Origin: Eunapius fragilis | Taxonomy: Eukaryota; Porifera; Demospongiae; Spongillida; Spongillidae | Direction: 5' to 3' | Assembly (NCBI GenBank): GCA_963681505.1 | Contig: OY811973.1 | Coordinates: forward strand, 10,140,559 to 10,204,558 | DNA: 64,000 nucleotides | Shown: one piece after another, positions 1 through 13,037 of the stretch | How the letters are laid out: every line of letters starts with the position of its first letter | How positions within the stretch are numbered: the first letter of the stretch is position 1 | Made by a program: the position numbers and the translations under genes | The notes under the pieces: model-generated | Told to the model about the DNA's origin: nothing | The model's input: only the letters and a program-made list of their open reading frames with translations | The model's database searches: none

Positions 1-1662
1 GCCCAAAAATTTTGGACCAGCATATTATAAGTTTTCATTGTAGATTAATAGATGCGATTTCCAATAAAGTGCGCCGTGCCATGCATGCATAAACGAGCAT
101 TTTCAATATTAACTACAAGCCGCCTGTGCATATTGATTGAAGCCCTTCATTGGTGAGGTGGGGGGGGGGGGGGGGGGGGGGGGGGGGGAAGGAACCTCCT
201 CATTAATCGCACAGATGAGTTCCAATCAGTAAAGAAGTGTGTCGTGATAACACTTTCACCTGAGCTTGTGCCTTAGGAAATAATTCCTTAGAAGTAACGA
301 TATATAGAGCTACCAGCGGATAAATGAACATCAACAGTAGTAGCTATGCCAATAAATAGTGCGATCCTCTTTAGTGCTTTCTAAACGTGTGCACTCCTCG
401 AGATAGCTTGCACCATGCCGGTCGCTGACGTTTTTGAATTTTAGCGTAGGGCAAGCAAATTTGATATATGCATGCATGCATAACTCGATGACCCAAGATT
501 TTTTAAAAGGAGAAAAGGTTGTGGATATCTTCGCTAAATTACACCCAAGACATGATGTTTACTAATAAGAAATGAAGCCCTAACCTTGACATCTTTGTGC
601 ACCTGCACTGTACTCTTACGTCATATGCACATTCTGTTACACATGAACAGTTCTGGTACTATTATAAGTTGCTTGTACCAATGCACGCAGTACATCAGTG
701 CACAGTTTCCAAGGTTTAACATAACGACCTTCTTCTTGCTGTTTATCAGCAGCCTATACTGGCAATTTAGATGGAAATAAACTTCTAGTTAGTGGAGCAG
801 CCGATCCTTGATTATCCTTATAAAATGCAGGCTATGTTAATACATATCTGTATGCAAATGACTTTGACGGTGAGCGTTTAGCCACCTGATTATCTCTTCT
901 GGACTGCAATCTTTCCTTTGAAGTTCATATAGTCTGAAAGGTGGCATGAAATTAAAAAAAAAAAGAACAATCATCCAACTTTTCTAGCAACTCGTTTCAC
1001 AGCTCAACTATACATAGAGGTACTGAAGCTTGCAAAATTTATTCTTGTAATGCGCCAGCAGTTAGAGAATTGAACGTTGCTCGTGAAGACATGGCGTACG
1101 GGAGGTGCCATGCACCAGACTTGCATGGTGCTACATGCACTATACTGATATGCTACAGACCTTCGAGCAGCCTTTGTAAGCCAAAATTCAAACCACCATA
1201 CAATAAAAATTTGTTTAAAACTAACCCTAAATCTAGAGCTATCATGTATCATTGCCCATGCACGCATGCACACGATGTGTTCTTTTTTCTCTACATGATT
1301 GATTTGGCTTTTAAAATTACTTCGATTAACTATTGCCATGTATATATGTCTTCCAAACTCAAAGAGTAGTACATTTCCACATCTCCTTTATATATCGCAA
1401 GTCAATTTTGGAGCATGTGAATACTAGCTGCTGTCTTAAAAAGTTACAAGTAGGGGCTAACATATAGACCATGCATAACTACCTCCTGCTTATGCATGGT
1501 TCATTCAGATGAGTTGAGTTTATGTGTTTCACTGTCAATGTGTTCTTGCCTTCAAGAAAAGATTTGTATTATAGCACCTCGCTATGGTGGGTCATTGATG
1601 CCGTTTATGGAAGACCCATTATTAGAAGAAATATTTTTCTCCTTTTAAAATTACCTAGCTCA
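1..1662. other. No gene recognised
   Basis: I see no convincing exon, RNA gene or mobile-element end here on either strand. Short open frames exist but have no recognisable domain or codon pattern. The only conspicuous feature is the poly-G tract listed separately. Confidence 0.6.
160..188. repeat. Poly-G tract, 29 G
   Basis: An uninterrupted run of 29 G. Similar long G runs occur at 31690-31701 and 62431-62461. Such tracts are unstable, and their assembled length may be unreliable. Confidence 0.9.
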
Positions 1663-1890
1663 ATGGCAAACAATGATTGGAATAGCTCGTGGACGAGATA
1701 TTTTGACGAAGTGAGCAAATTTCTAAGTGACACCGAGCGCCGCTATGGAGTTGCAACAGCAAACTATTGCGAAAACGTCTTGGATAGGCTCGATTGTATC
1801 TACACTTGCACAAACCTACACGATAGCATGGATCAGGAAAGGGACGACGAGGACGTCATCTCATGTCGGAGTACTTCCAGTGTATACTGA
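1663..1890 (+). CDS. Possible exon of an unknown protein
   Basis: An ATG at 1663 opens 75 codons that look protein-like: acidic and helical, with several aromatic residues (it begins MANNDWNSSW) and a DQERDDED acidic patch near the end. A potential splice donor may lie near the end of the frame. I do not recognise the family, and no neighbouring exon could be linked to it. It could be a chance frame in AT-rich DNA; the reasonably even amino-acid composition is the only argument in favour. Confidence 0.25.
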   Translation: MANNDWNSSWTRYFDEVSKFLSDTERRYGVATANYCENVLDRLDCIYTCTNLHDSMDQERDDEDVISCRSTSSVY

Positions 1891-1894
1891 TGTT

Positions 1895-2180
1895 TTGTGT
1901 CGGCTACACATTTCAACTTTGAGTGTACTATGCCAGTGTTGTGTGTAACTTTGAGTGTACTTGAGTATTCAACTTTGAGTATATTATGTGTTGTGTAATC
2001 TAGACATTTCAACTTCGAGTGCACTATGTGTATACAACTTCAAGTGTACTGATATGCTGTATGATCTACACATTTCAATATTGATGTCATGATGCGAGTA
2101 TATGTGTATATATGAGTATATGATGTCATGATGCGAGTATATTGTATACTGTGATGAGCTTTTCAGAATGTCACGTACAT
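1895..2180. repeat. Degenerate short tandem repeats
   Basis: Imperfect repeats built on the theme 'acatttcaactttgagtgta', seen near 1908, 1930, 1968, 2004 and 2030, followed by two copies of 'gatgtcatgatgcgagtata' near 2081 and 2123. This is a low-complexity minisatellite-like region with no coding signal. Confidence 0.5.
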
Positions 2181-2189
2181 GTACTGTAT

Positions 2190-3843
2190 GTAATTTCAAA
2201 GTATGGGTATTTATAATGTCTGGTTCTGATTATAGTCGCTGTGAAATAGCAATTACCTACCTTTAAAGCTAGTCCTCAGTGATATATGAACAGTTAATCA
2301 TTGCGGTGCACAAAATAATGTCAAAGTTTGTTGACGGTATTGTATACATGCTGCAGTATAAAGTCATCACACATTTTATATTTTCGCACTGAAAAACTAG
2401 CTAGTTCATCATAAAGGTGAAATTCATCCTCGTGTTACTACAGTACATACTGCAGCATATCCTTCCATTGTTAAAGTGTCGGTACCGCCTTTACGGTATT
2501 TTCGTGTGGTTGTGTAGAGAACACATAGGACTATTGATCGAGGAGGTGACATGCTAAGAAGCACTTCTTACAACCCGCAAAGAAGGTTCATTCATTAGTG
2601 TAATTGTTCACCAAAACAAGGTACGATAATTGGTTTTCGGAATCCACCGGTTTGACCGATTCTTTCAGTTTCGCAACAAATGTTTGTCCCGGATCCAGTG
2701 AGCACCTGCCATTATATTCCATGGATGAAACCACGATATGTTAGTATTCAATGACCCAGAGTTAGGATTTTAGATTATTCCGGATCGTCTTCCAAGCCTG
2801 ATAGTTGTACAAAACGCTTCATCTATACCCATCACCGATGCAGAGCAATCCCATATCCCATGCACGATCGTTAATATTATAACGGGTACATATAACTAGG
2901 GTGGTGAGTACGTTGTACGAAACGTTATTGCTGTATCTTGTAATAGCCGGGAGAATATTAATCAATGACAACTGTTCTCTCGATAAGAGACATTTTTCAC
3001 TATATTTTTCCTCCTGCGCTGTCTTCAAACTAAGAACAGCAGGGGCGGCGGCTCCAAAGGAGGGCGGGAAAACTGAACCAGCGCATGGCCAGTGTTTTGG
3101 CCACGTGAGTGGTGGAGATGCTTAGAAAATAAAGCGCACAAAAAGATTTAGACTTATACTATAGTCCTGACATAAAATAAATAAATTACAGTGCAATAAC
3201 GCATGAATTTTTAGCAGGTATGACCTTTGTGACAGGAATAAAACAAATCCCGTAAACCTCAATGTTGCTATTCATCTTTTTTTTTGCACGAAGGTTGACT
3301 TGAAGTACGCTGTACATCTAAACATCACACTATATTGTATATTTCCATTGGTCATTTTTCTTGTGCTTGGTATTAATGAATTTATTGATGTTCGCCGTCG
3401 GAAGTTGTACAAACAGTTTTACTCGGTGTGACATGGTTGACTGATGGGTTGAATTTTCACTGTCACTATGCTACGAATTGGATATACGATAGTGTATATT
3501 TTGCGGATATGTGAAAAATACACATGATAAACACATGTGTGTACGCAAGGTATACCCATTGGTATATTTTGCGGATAGAACCAGAATCTCATGTCGTATA
3601 TTTTGCGTATTCTCAAATTATCACGTGCGCTGATGATGGGTTCTTAATTTGCGCCTTCCGCACACCAATTGTGTACTTCTACCGCATACTTTGCTCCGTT
3701 ACATCAGTTGGATACGTCTTCCGAATTTGTTCATTGTATACTAGCTTGTATCCATTTGTGTATGTATGATCATATTAATATAGCTTTATATAATTTCAAT
3801 CAATAAATAAAAACCGCAATAGCCAAAACATATACAATGCGTT
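2190..3843. other. No gene recognised
   Basis: About 1.6 kb without recognisable genes, RNAs or element ends. Short frames are present on both strands but show no family resemblance. Confidence 0.55.
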
Positions 3844-4688
3844 TTAAAAACGTCCAAGTCTCTCGAACCATCCAGGCATGAACAGTTGGAGAAGTGGAAG
3901 AGTGGAGTAGCGGTCCTTCACATCGCTGTTGTAGGGGTGGTGCTTCAAGTTGCTTCGAGCATCCAGAGCGTCAATCGATTCACTTAGCCTATCAGAGCGC
4001 TATGACGTCGATGGACCACCGCTGTCCTCTTCGAAGGCTTAACCGCCACCTTGCCTTTCTTCTTCTGTCAGCATACGACACCTTTTAGCAAAAGCTACAG
4101 TAGGAAAAGAGCATCACGCGACATAGATAGGACTTACGCTGTTGAGTTGAATAGCCTTCAATTACTCTTAGTTCGCTTGTACCTAGTAAAAATATGGCTG
4201 AAGATAGCATTATGAAGACTCTACCTTTATGTGGCGGCAATAGCGTGAAGGTCTTCATCGAACTCTGCTATACAAAGTCGTGATTGCGTAAGAAAAAAGC
4301 GCAAAAATCTCTTACCCTTCATCACGCCGAACTGAAGTGCTGATGATCTTCCTAAACCTTTCTGACTTCTACAATTCTGACCTATATTTCAATGGGGGCT
4401 TCCGCTATCTGCTTGCGATGCAATCCAGCTTCATCGATGTGTCTTAGTATATCAGCGACGACTTGCGGATGCAGCTATTCCATGGCCGGTGAACATACCT
4501 GGAATCCAAGTTCACGAACACTGCGCTGTCCTGGCAATTTGCAAGGCGAGGCATCGTCAAAAAGTCTTGGCATAGTCAAAATCATAACAAAATTTACGAA
4601 CTATGATGTACTTTTGGACTAACCTGACTTCCGTCATCCAGTTCTTTCTGGTGTGGCTGCCTGATATCCCTACAACCTCGATCGCCAT
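3844..4688 (-). pseudogene. Decayed multi-exon gene of unknown family
   Basis: Minus-strand exons join in phase. Exon 1 (4688-4624) starts with ATG and ends at a GT donor. Exon 2 is 4565-4499 and exon 3 runs from 4474. Later exons are 4182-4138 and 4094-3844; the last has a pyrimidine-rich acceptor and ends in TAA at 3846-3844. Phases match across exons 1-2-3 and between the last two exons. The translation is protein-like (for example LHPQVVADILRHIDEAG in exon 3 and KDRYSTLPLLQLFMPGWF near the end). In-frame stops occur at 4384-4382 (TAG), 4041-4039 (TAA) and 4002-4000 (TAG), and the segment 4381-4183 could not be threaded cleanly, so I call it a pseudogene. Alternative: a live gene with a mis-modelled middle. 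I recognise no domain. Confidence 0.4.
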
Positions 4689-4793
4689 TTTACTAATATG
4701 CTCCGCGTGGTAATACTTGGCGCCAAATTAATACTTGCAATTAATTTAATAAGTTAATAAACGTAGTCTACATTATGAAGTCTTCAATTTGTA

Positions 4794-6214
4794 GATCTTT
4801 GACCCTTATACAGGAGTTAGGACCCCCTCTTGGCCTACATATCAATATCGCTAAATGTGAGCTGTACTGCCCAAGTGATGCCTCCCCTTTCCCACCAGAG
4901 CTCAAAGTTTTCCAATTGCCTCATTTTGAGATATTAGGATGCCCAATTGGTGACTACATATACTGTGCAAATTTTATTGCCTCAAAACGGCTTGAAGCTC
5001 GCAAGCTTTTGCACTGCTTGATAGAGGTTTCTGTCATAGACCCTCAAGTAGCTTTAACATTACTTCGTCTATGTGGTAGTTTTTGCAAGTTAAGCTACTT
5101 GGCTCGCTCAATTCCAACCAACTTGGTATCAGATGCTTTCAAGCTCTTCGATGATGACATCCACCACTGTTTCATGGACTGCATAGGTTTTGAAATGTCA
5201 GATGAGGCATGGTGTCAGGCCCAACTTGGCCTTAACAGTGGTGGTCTTGGGTTGCGCTCACTGTCCCTACACTCCAGCTCAGCTTTTATTGCTTCCTTCT
5301 GCTCCTCTGGGGTGTATGATACAGATGACATACACCTTACAAATGCCTTGGACCACTTCAATTCTACTGTTGCTCCAATTGAGAAACTATCTGTCAATTC
5401 TGTGGTTTCCTCACCTGTCAGTCAGAAGCTTCTGTCTTCAAAAGTAAACGACTATTGCTTTCAAGTCCTCTTTGATGAATCCTCCCCTGCTAACAAGGCT
5501 CGGTTGCTATCAGTTTCAGCCCCCCACGCGACATCCTGGTTATCAGTTATTCCCTCCACATCCCTAGCTCTCCATCTTGACCCAATTGAATTCAGGGTAG
5601 CTGTCAAGTGGTGGCTGGGCCAAGATACCTCCCAGGGCTCTCAGTGTGCTTTCTGCCCTGCCCACAGTCTGGACCCTCTTGGACACCATGCATTAACATG
5701 CAAATGTGGGGGTGATGTTATTACACGCCATAATGCTCTCAGGGACACTTTAGCGCACTTTCTTCACCGTGCACATGCTTCAATCAAAGTTGAAGCTGGT
5801 GCTGGGCTCTTTCCTGACCATTCACAGTCACGGCCTGCTGATATTCTCGTGAAGCATTAGAACCATGGAAGGCCCGTTGCCCTGGACATCTCCGTTGTCT
5901 CACCGCTAAGTACTTCAACTTTAGCTGAAGCGGGAGCAACGGTTGGTGCAGTCCTTGACGCAACGGAGAGGAGGAAACACCAGGCCAATGATGTAAAGTG
6001 TTTAGCTTTAGGGTGGGTCTCAACCCCTCTAGTAGTTGACTCCTATGGGGCTTGGGGTAACGAAGCTTCAATATTTCTGGCTCAGATAATTGCTAGGCTT
6101 GCGATTCACAAGTCTCTGCCAAAGGCACAGATATCTTTTGAGCTTTTCGCAAGCTTGAGCATTTGCCTAACAATAGCGAATGCCAGAGCCATCCTCCGTA
6201 GAATCCCATCTTAA
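4794..6214 (+). pseudogene. RT1: 5'-truncated non-LTR retrotransposon
   Basis: The 3' half of a retrotransposon polyprotein of the same superfamily as RT2 and RT3. It starts inside the reverse transcriptase just after the YLDDG motif (at the [20 protein letters not shown] block), continues through a thumb-like region, a C-x2-C...HHALTC zinc knuckle, and a restriction-like endonuclease (RPADI...LDIS) to a TAA at 6212-6214. The frame is open from 4775 to 5857, interrupted by one TAG at 5858-5860 inside the endonuclease, then open in the same frame to the end. Loss of the 5' part is typical of target-primed reverse transcription that stopped early. It cannot encode an active enzyme because the catalytic RT core is missing. 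Family assignment rests on the motifs seen here and on close resemblance to the two longer copies. Confidence 0.85.
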
Positions 6215-6946
6215 CTGTAGTGTGTTTATATATAGCAAGTGTTGTGTGTATGAGCTATCATCTTATGACATATGTCTTTTCAAACTTCACCAGGTATATC
6301 ACGTACTATATACGTTTCAGCTGGGGCATGTGATAAGCACTAATATTCACAGTAATCCACCTGGAACCTCTTCTGAGGAAACGCGTACCTAAACATTCTG
6401 GGTTTGCTTAGCTATTGTGTACAAGAAGCAGTATGATTAGCATGCATCGTGTTATTTGTGTTTTGAATGGTAAGACGCTCGGTAGCCTGTCGACACTGTG
6501 AAGTGTATTCCAGTGTCACGTAACGTCATTGAGCAGCTCAGCTTTCCTATGGTACAAGGTGGGGGCGTGGCATAATAACAAATACTTCTCTCGCCGTCTA
6601 CATGTATATTAGTTCCGTCAGATCACTCCTCAAAATGCTTTCCATGCACCGTCCAATGTTTGTGAGCCAACGCAAGTACATGTATGTTGTATGCACCTGT
6701 ACTAAGCTTGTACATGATCGACCCGCTAATAGTATAGGTAATAATAACTGAACAAACATTAATGTGCATGCATTGCATATTATTACTATTTTCATGAATC
6801 CTACAACTACATCATATGGGATGCAAACCTTGAGGTGTTGCTGTATCTTTGCCGGCATTAATTCCAAATTCGTTACATGCAAAATTGAAAAGAATTGAAT
6901 GCACGCGTGTTCTTGATCTTATATGATTCAATCCGATGTGCCATGC
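6215..6946. other. No gene recognised
   Basis: Sequence downstream of RT1, including what may be its short 3' untranslated tail. No coding or repeat signal I can support. Confidence 0.5.
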
Positions 6947-7400
6947 GAGAGAGCTGTGATAATCGTCACCCAAGTAGAAAGTGATTCAGAACTGTTGCCC
7001 CTATGTTTATGCATGCATATCACATGGTTTAGGCATTGAAACATGCTTGGTTGGGATGTTAATCAGGCATTCAGGTCTTACTCCTGGGCACCCGAGCCCC
7101 CTTTACTTTTGAGAGAGCTGTGATTATCGTCACCCATGTAGAAAGCCATTCAGAACTGTTGCCCCTATGTTTATACATACCTATTACATGATATAGCCAT
7201 TGAAACATGATTGGTTGGGATGTTCATGTCTTATTAACCTGAGCCCCCTTTACTTTTGACAGAGCTATGATATATATGACTCAAGTAGGAAGTCATATAA
7301 AACTGTTGCCCCTGTGTTTCTTCATACTTACCACATACAATAGGCACTGCAACATGTTTGGTACAGCCCTTATTCCTGGGAACCAGAGCCCCCTTCCTTT
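6947..7400. repeat. Three-unit degenerate tandem repeat
   Basis: Three imperfect units begin at about 6947, 7110 and 7258 (spacing 163 and 148 bp). Each starts near 'gagagagctgtgat', contains 'aactgttgcccctatgttt' and 'cattgaaacatg...ggt', and ends with 'gagccccctt'. The units have diverged by point changes and small deletions. Function unknown. Confidence 0.7.
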
Positions 7401-7856
7401 TCTTTGTTAGCTGGCACCAGAACATGCATGAACTATGATCCTATCTGTACGTGCACTGGAGAGCAAAGTTCACTCGTGCCGTCATGATGTATATGTTCGT
7501 TCAAATAGCACTTCATACCCACTTGGGAAAATCACTCGTGTTAAAACTGGTCATCAAATCACCCTGGCAGGCAAGTTCCAAATCAATGAGTCATGATCCT
7601 CACCATTTAAAAGCAACATGTTACATGTACAAAGAAAAGCATCAGTAAATGTCCTTTAACTCTTTAAGGCCCTAAGTAGAGCTTGCTGCTGAGGACAACA
7701 GTTTGGCCGCCTGCAGAAATAAGATCCGGAATGCATGTGCGAGAGTAAGTGTACATGGGTGAATAGACACGTACATGTACATGTATAGACACACCTCTTC
7801 ATAACGCACACATGGACCATATATCTCATCATTAAGTACACTCAATCACTAATACC
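7401..7856. other. No gene recognised
   Basis: Spacer between two repeat arrays; no supported gene. Confidence 0.5.
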
Positions 7857-10284
7857 TGATGAGGCCACACCCGTAAAGGTCACACACCTCCCTGGAGGCC
7901 AGTATGTGTGTTACATCTGCTCAGTTTGAAGCTCACAGGACATGTAACACCACAGCTACTCTAAAGAATGCAAAAGTCAATACCTCACAACACGTATTAA
8001 ATATTAGCATTTATCGGTTTACCTGATGAGGCCACGCCCATGAAGATGACAAACCTCCCAAGAGGCCAGTATGTGTGTTACACCTGCTCAGTTTGAAGCT
8101 CTCAGGACATGTAACACCACAGCTACTCTAAAGAATGCAAAAGTCAATACCTCACAACACGTATTAAATATTAGCATTTATCGGTTTACCTGATGAGGCC
8201 ACGCCCATGAAGGTGACAAACCTCCCAAGAGGCCAGTATGTGTGTTACACCTGCTCAGTTTGAAGCTCTCAGGACATGTAACACCACAGCTACTCTAAAG
8301 AATGCAAAAGTCAATACCTCACAACACGTATTAAATATTAGCATTTATCGGTTTACCTGATGAGGCCACGCCCATGAAGGTGACAAACCTCCCAAGAGGC
8401 CAGTATGTGTGTTACACCTGCTCAGTTTGAAGCTCTCAGGACATGTAACACCACAGCTACTCTAAAGAATGCAAAAGTCAATACCTCACAACACGTATTA
8501 AATATTAGCATTTATCGGTTTACCTGATGAGGCCACGCCCATGAAGGTGACAAACCTCCCAAGAGGCCAGTATGTGTGTTACACCTGCTCAGTTTGAAGC
8601 TCTCAGGACATGTAACACCACAGCTACTCTAAAGAATGCAAAAGTCAATACCTCACAACACGTATTAAATATTAGCATTTATCGGTTTACCTGATGAGGC
8701 CACGCCCATGAAGGTGACAAACCTCCCAAGAGGCTAATATGTGTGTTACACCTGCTCAGTTTGAAGCTCACAGGACATGTAACACCACAGCTACTCTAAA
8801 GAATGCAAAAGTCAATACCTCACAACACGTATTAAATATTAGCATTTATCGGTTTACCTGATGAGGCCACGCCCATGAAGGTGACAAACCTCCCAAGAGG
8901 CCAGTATGTGTGTTACATCTGCTCAGTTTGAAGCTCACAGGACATGTAACACCACAGCTACTCTAAAGAATGCAAAAGTCAATACCTCACAACACGTATT
9001 AAATATTAGCATTTATCGGTTTACCTGATGAGGCCACGCCCATGAAGGTGACAAACCTCCCAAGAGGCCAGTATGTGTGTTACACCTGCTCAGTTTGAAG
9101 CTCTCAGGACATGTAACACCACAGCTACTCTAAAGAATGCAAAAGTCAAGACCTCACAACACGTATTAAATATTAGCATTTATCGGTTTACCTGATGAGG
9201 CCACGCCCATGAAGGTGACAAACCTCCCAAGAGGCCAGTATGTGTGTTACACCTGCTCAGTTTGAAGCTCTCAGGACATGTAACACCACAGCTACTCTAA
9301 AGAATGCAAAAGTCAATACCTCACAACACGTATTAAATATTAGCATTTATCGGTTTACCTGATGAGGCCACGCCCATGAAGGTGACAAACCTCCCAAGAG
9401 GCTAGTATGTGTGTTACATCTGCTCAGTTTGAAGCTCACAGGACATGTAACACCACAGCTACTCTAAAGAATGCAAAAGTCAATACCTCACAACACGTAT
9501 TAAATATTAGCATTTATCGGTTTACCTGATGAGGCCACGCCCATGAAGGTGACAAACCTCCCAAGAGGCTAGTATGTGTGTTACACCTGCTCAGTTTGAA
9601 GCTCTCAGGACATGTAACACCACAGCTACTCTAAAGAATGCAAAAGTCAATACCTCACAACACGTATTAAATATTAGCATTTATCGGTTTACCTGATGAG
9701 GCCACGCCCATGAAGGTGACAAACCTCCCAAGAGGCCAGTATGTATGTTACATCTGCTCAGTTTGAAGCTCACAGGACATGTAACACCACAGCTACTCTA
9801 AAGAATGCAAAAGTCAATACCTCACAACACGTATTAAATATTAGCATTTATCGGTTTACCTGATAAGGCCACGCCCATGAAGGTGACAAACCTCCCAAGA
9901 GGCCAGTATGTGTGTTACACCTGCTCAGTTTGAAGCTCTCAGGACATGTAACACCACAGCTACTCTAAAGAATGCAAAAGTCAATACCTCACAACACGTA
10001 TTAAATATTAGCATTTATCGGTTTACCTGATGAGGCCACGCCCATGAAGGTGACAACCCTCCCAAGAGGCCAGTATGTGTGTTACACCTGCTCAGTTTGA
10101 AGCTCTCAGGACATGTAACACCACAGCTACTCTAAAGAATGCAAAAGTCAATACCTCACAACACGTATTAAATATTAGCATTTATCGGTTTACCTGATGA
10201 GGCCACGCCCATGAAGGTGACAAACCTCCCAAGAGGCTAGTATGTGTGTTACACCTGCTCAGTTTGAAGCTCACAGGACATGTA
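7857..10284. repeat. 167-bp satellite array
   Basis: Fourteen complete head-to-tail units plus a partial fifteenth, with unit starts at exactly 167-bp steps (7857, 8024, 8191 ... 10028, 10195), anchored on 'tgatgaggccacgcccatga'. The first unit (7857) is the most diverged. Internal units are nearly identical and differ at a few diagnostic sites, for example 'acatctg/ctcacagg' versus 'acacctg/ctctcagg', and 'ggccagtat' versus 'ggctagtat'. The fifteenth unit departs from consensus near 10285. A 167-bp period is close to the DNA wrapped in a nucleosome core plus linker, as in many satellites; that link is inference. No coding capacity is credible. Confidence 0.95.
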
Positions 10285-11163
10285 ACATTTGCTGCTTTGA
10301 AGCTAGCTATTCCAAAGAATGCCCATGTCCACAGTCATGAAAGTCATACACTTTTTCAAATGTGGTATAGCTGTAATGGTAATGAAAACAAATGTAATAA
10401 ATGGAGCACCATTACTTTCATACGCTCTATAGGTTAACTGTGCTTCAACCGTACCGCTGATCACAGCAAAGTTGGCCTTCAATCTTTGCCATGATGAAAA
10501 ACAGTATCACTGATACGGTATCGACGTCCATAGAGATGAAAGGTAGTGATCACCACCTGCGATAACGTCAGGAGTGTTCGCCACCCCCCCTGTTTATTCT
10601 ACAGAGAACGCTACTTGCGAGAAACTATGTATGGTACTAAGGGTTGTTTTAAACTCATATAAATCAAGCAGACTAGACGTACCGAATTTTAGAGAAGGAG
10701 GTGCTCAAAACGGGTTGCTCTGCAGCTATGTGAGATCAGAGATCATATTCGATGCTCTTGGATTCGAAATAATATTTTCAAAGGTATTAAATATAATAAG
10801 CTTCGAAAATGTTATCCAAATTAACATTTAGAATTTACGGTATTAGCGTATACTTTAAGAGTCAGGTGCGTATACCACGATGGTTAGTGAATACAATTGA
10901 CACCTGCGGATTCTTGGAATATACGTATGCGTATTTTTGAAATATAAGCACACACGGTATATTAATGGTATACCAGAAATATACGCATAAATATACATCA
11001 CTGTATACTACTTTCGTTGCACAGTGTGTCCTTTCGATGAAGATTGCTAAGCAAAGATGAAGGAGCAGTCGCTGTAGTATTGTTTCTTCTTATTTCCCAC
11101 ATCGGAAGTCATCTCAGTGATGAGTTAACTTTTTAATTTCCATTAGATAAATATATTGAATCG

Positions 11164-11340
11164 TGGTTGAGACCTACGGGTGTTGGGGAGCTGAAGCAGT
11201 GGCAGCATTATCAAAGCTTGCAGGTCGTCTCTCCGTCAGGAATAATGAACTAAAGTCCAAGACCATTTTTAGCCTGTACAGCCGCCTATAGGGTTGACAT
11301 TAGTAAGGGTGAACTGTAGAGCTATCCTATCTAGGTTAAC
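11164..11340 (+). pseudogene. Non-LTR retrotransposon 3' tail, copy 1
   Basis: A short remnant of the C-terminus of the RT1/RT2/RT3 superfamily. The translation begins ETYGCWGAEAVAALSKLAGR, matching the 'ETYGCWGTEA' block of RT3, then shifts frame at a TAG into LTLVRVNCRAIL, matching the family's last helix. It is followed by the family's 3' tail: a TAA microsatellite and a 'ttattcccattcgtgtatt' block shared with the end of RT2. Only the tail was copied. Confidence 0.8.
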
Positions 11341-11371
11341 TTGACTGTTATAGGACTTATATTAGTGTATG

Positions 11372-11398
11372 TATAATAATAATAATAATAATAATAAT
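11372..11398. repeat. (TAA)n microsatellite
   Basis: TAA trinucleotide tract in the 3' tail of the retrotransposon fragment; repeated at 13246-13272 in the duplicate block. Confidence 0.85.
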
Positions 11399-13037
11399 CC
11401 TGTACGTAGATTTATTCCCATTCGTGTATTCTCTTGTATCTTGTATCTATAAATAGGTTATACATAATTATAATAATAATACCGATTGTTAGTGAATACA
11501 ATTGACACAGAATGCAAAAGTCAATACCTCACAACACGTATTAAATATTAGCATTTATCGGTTTACCTGATGAGGCCACGCCCATGAAGGTGACAAACCT
11601 CCCAAGAGGCCAGTATGTATGTTACATCTGCTCAGTTTGAAGCTCACAGGACATGTAACACCACAGCTACTCTAAAGAATGCAAAAGTCAATACCTCACA
11701 ACACGTATTAAATATTAGCATTTATCGGTTTACCTGATAAGGCCACGCCCATGAAGGTGACAAACCTCCCAAGAGGCCAGTATGTGTGTTACACCTGCTC
11801 AGTTTGAAGCTCTCAGGACATGTAACACCACAGCTACTCTAAAGAATGCAAAAGTCAATACCTCACAACACGTATTAAATATTAGCATTTATCGGTTTAC
11901 CTGATGAGGCCACGCCCATGAAGGTGACAAACCTCCCAAGAGGCCAGTATGTGTGTTACACCTGCTCAGTTTGAAGCTCTCAGGACATGTAACACCACAG
12001 CTACTCTAAAGAATGCAAAAGTCAATACCTCACAACACGTATTAAATATTAGCATTTATCGGTTTACCTGATGAGGCCACGCCCATGAAGGTGACAAACC
12101 TCCCAAGAGGCTAGTATGTGTGTTACACCTGCTCAGTTTGAAGCTCACAGGACATGTAACATTTGCTGCTTTGAAGCTAGCTATTCCAAAGAATGCCCAT
12201 GTCCACAGTCATGAAAGTCATACACTTTTTCAAATGTGGTATAGCTGTAATGGTAATGAAAACAAATGTAATAAATGGAGCACCATTACTTTCATACGCT
12301 CTATAGGTTAACTGTGCTTCAACCGTACCGCTGATCACAGCAAAGTTGGCCTTCAATCTTTGCCATGATGAAAAACAGTATCACTGATACGGTATCGACG
12401 TCCATAGAGATGAAAGGTAGTGATCACCACCTGCGATAACGTCAGGAGTGTTCGCCACCCCCCCTGTTTATTCTACAGAGAACGCTACTTGCGAGAAACT
12501 ATGTATGGTACTAAGGGTTGTTTTAAACTCATATAAATCAAGCAGACTAGACGTACCGAATTTTAGAGAAGGAGGTGCTCAAAACGGGTTGCTCTGCAGC
12601 TATGTGAGATCAGAGATCATATTCGATGCTCTTGGATTCGAAATAATATTTTCAAAGGTATTAAATATAATAAGCTTCGAAAATGTTATCCAAATTAACA
12701 TTTAGAATTTACGGTATTAGCGTATACTTTAAGAGTCAGGTGCGTATACCACGATGGTTAGTGAATACAATTGACACCTGCGGATTCTTGGAATATACGT
12801 ATGCGTATTTTTGAAATATAAGCACACACGGTATATTAATGGTATACCAGAAATATACGCATAAATATACATCACTGTATACTACTTTCGTTGCACAGTG
12901 TGTCCTTTCGATGAAGATTGCTAAGCAAAGATGAAGGAGCAGTCGCTGTAGTATTGTTTCTTCTTATTTCCCACATCGGAAGTCATCTCAGTGATGAGTT
13001 AACTTTTTAATTTCCATTAGATAAATATATTGAATCG

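Noticed and set aside
1004-1369. Overlapping open frames on both strands near 1.0-1.4 kb
   Set aside because: No recognisable motifs, opposite-strand overlap, and composition like the surrounding non-coding DNA.
7857-10284. CRISPR-like regular repeats
   Set aside because: Units are 167 bp, contiguous and nearly identical throughout; there are no short repeats separated by unique spacers and no cas genes.
10246-12705. Two pairs of identical short reading frames (10246/12120 and 10574/12448)
   Set aside because: They are duplicates only because of the 1,874-bp tandem duplication, overlap satellite DNA, and have no coding signature.
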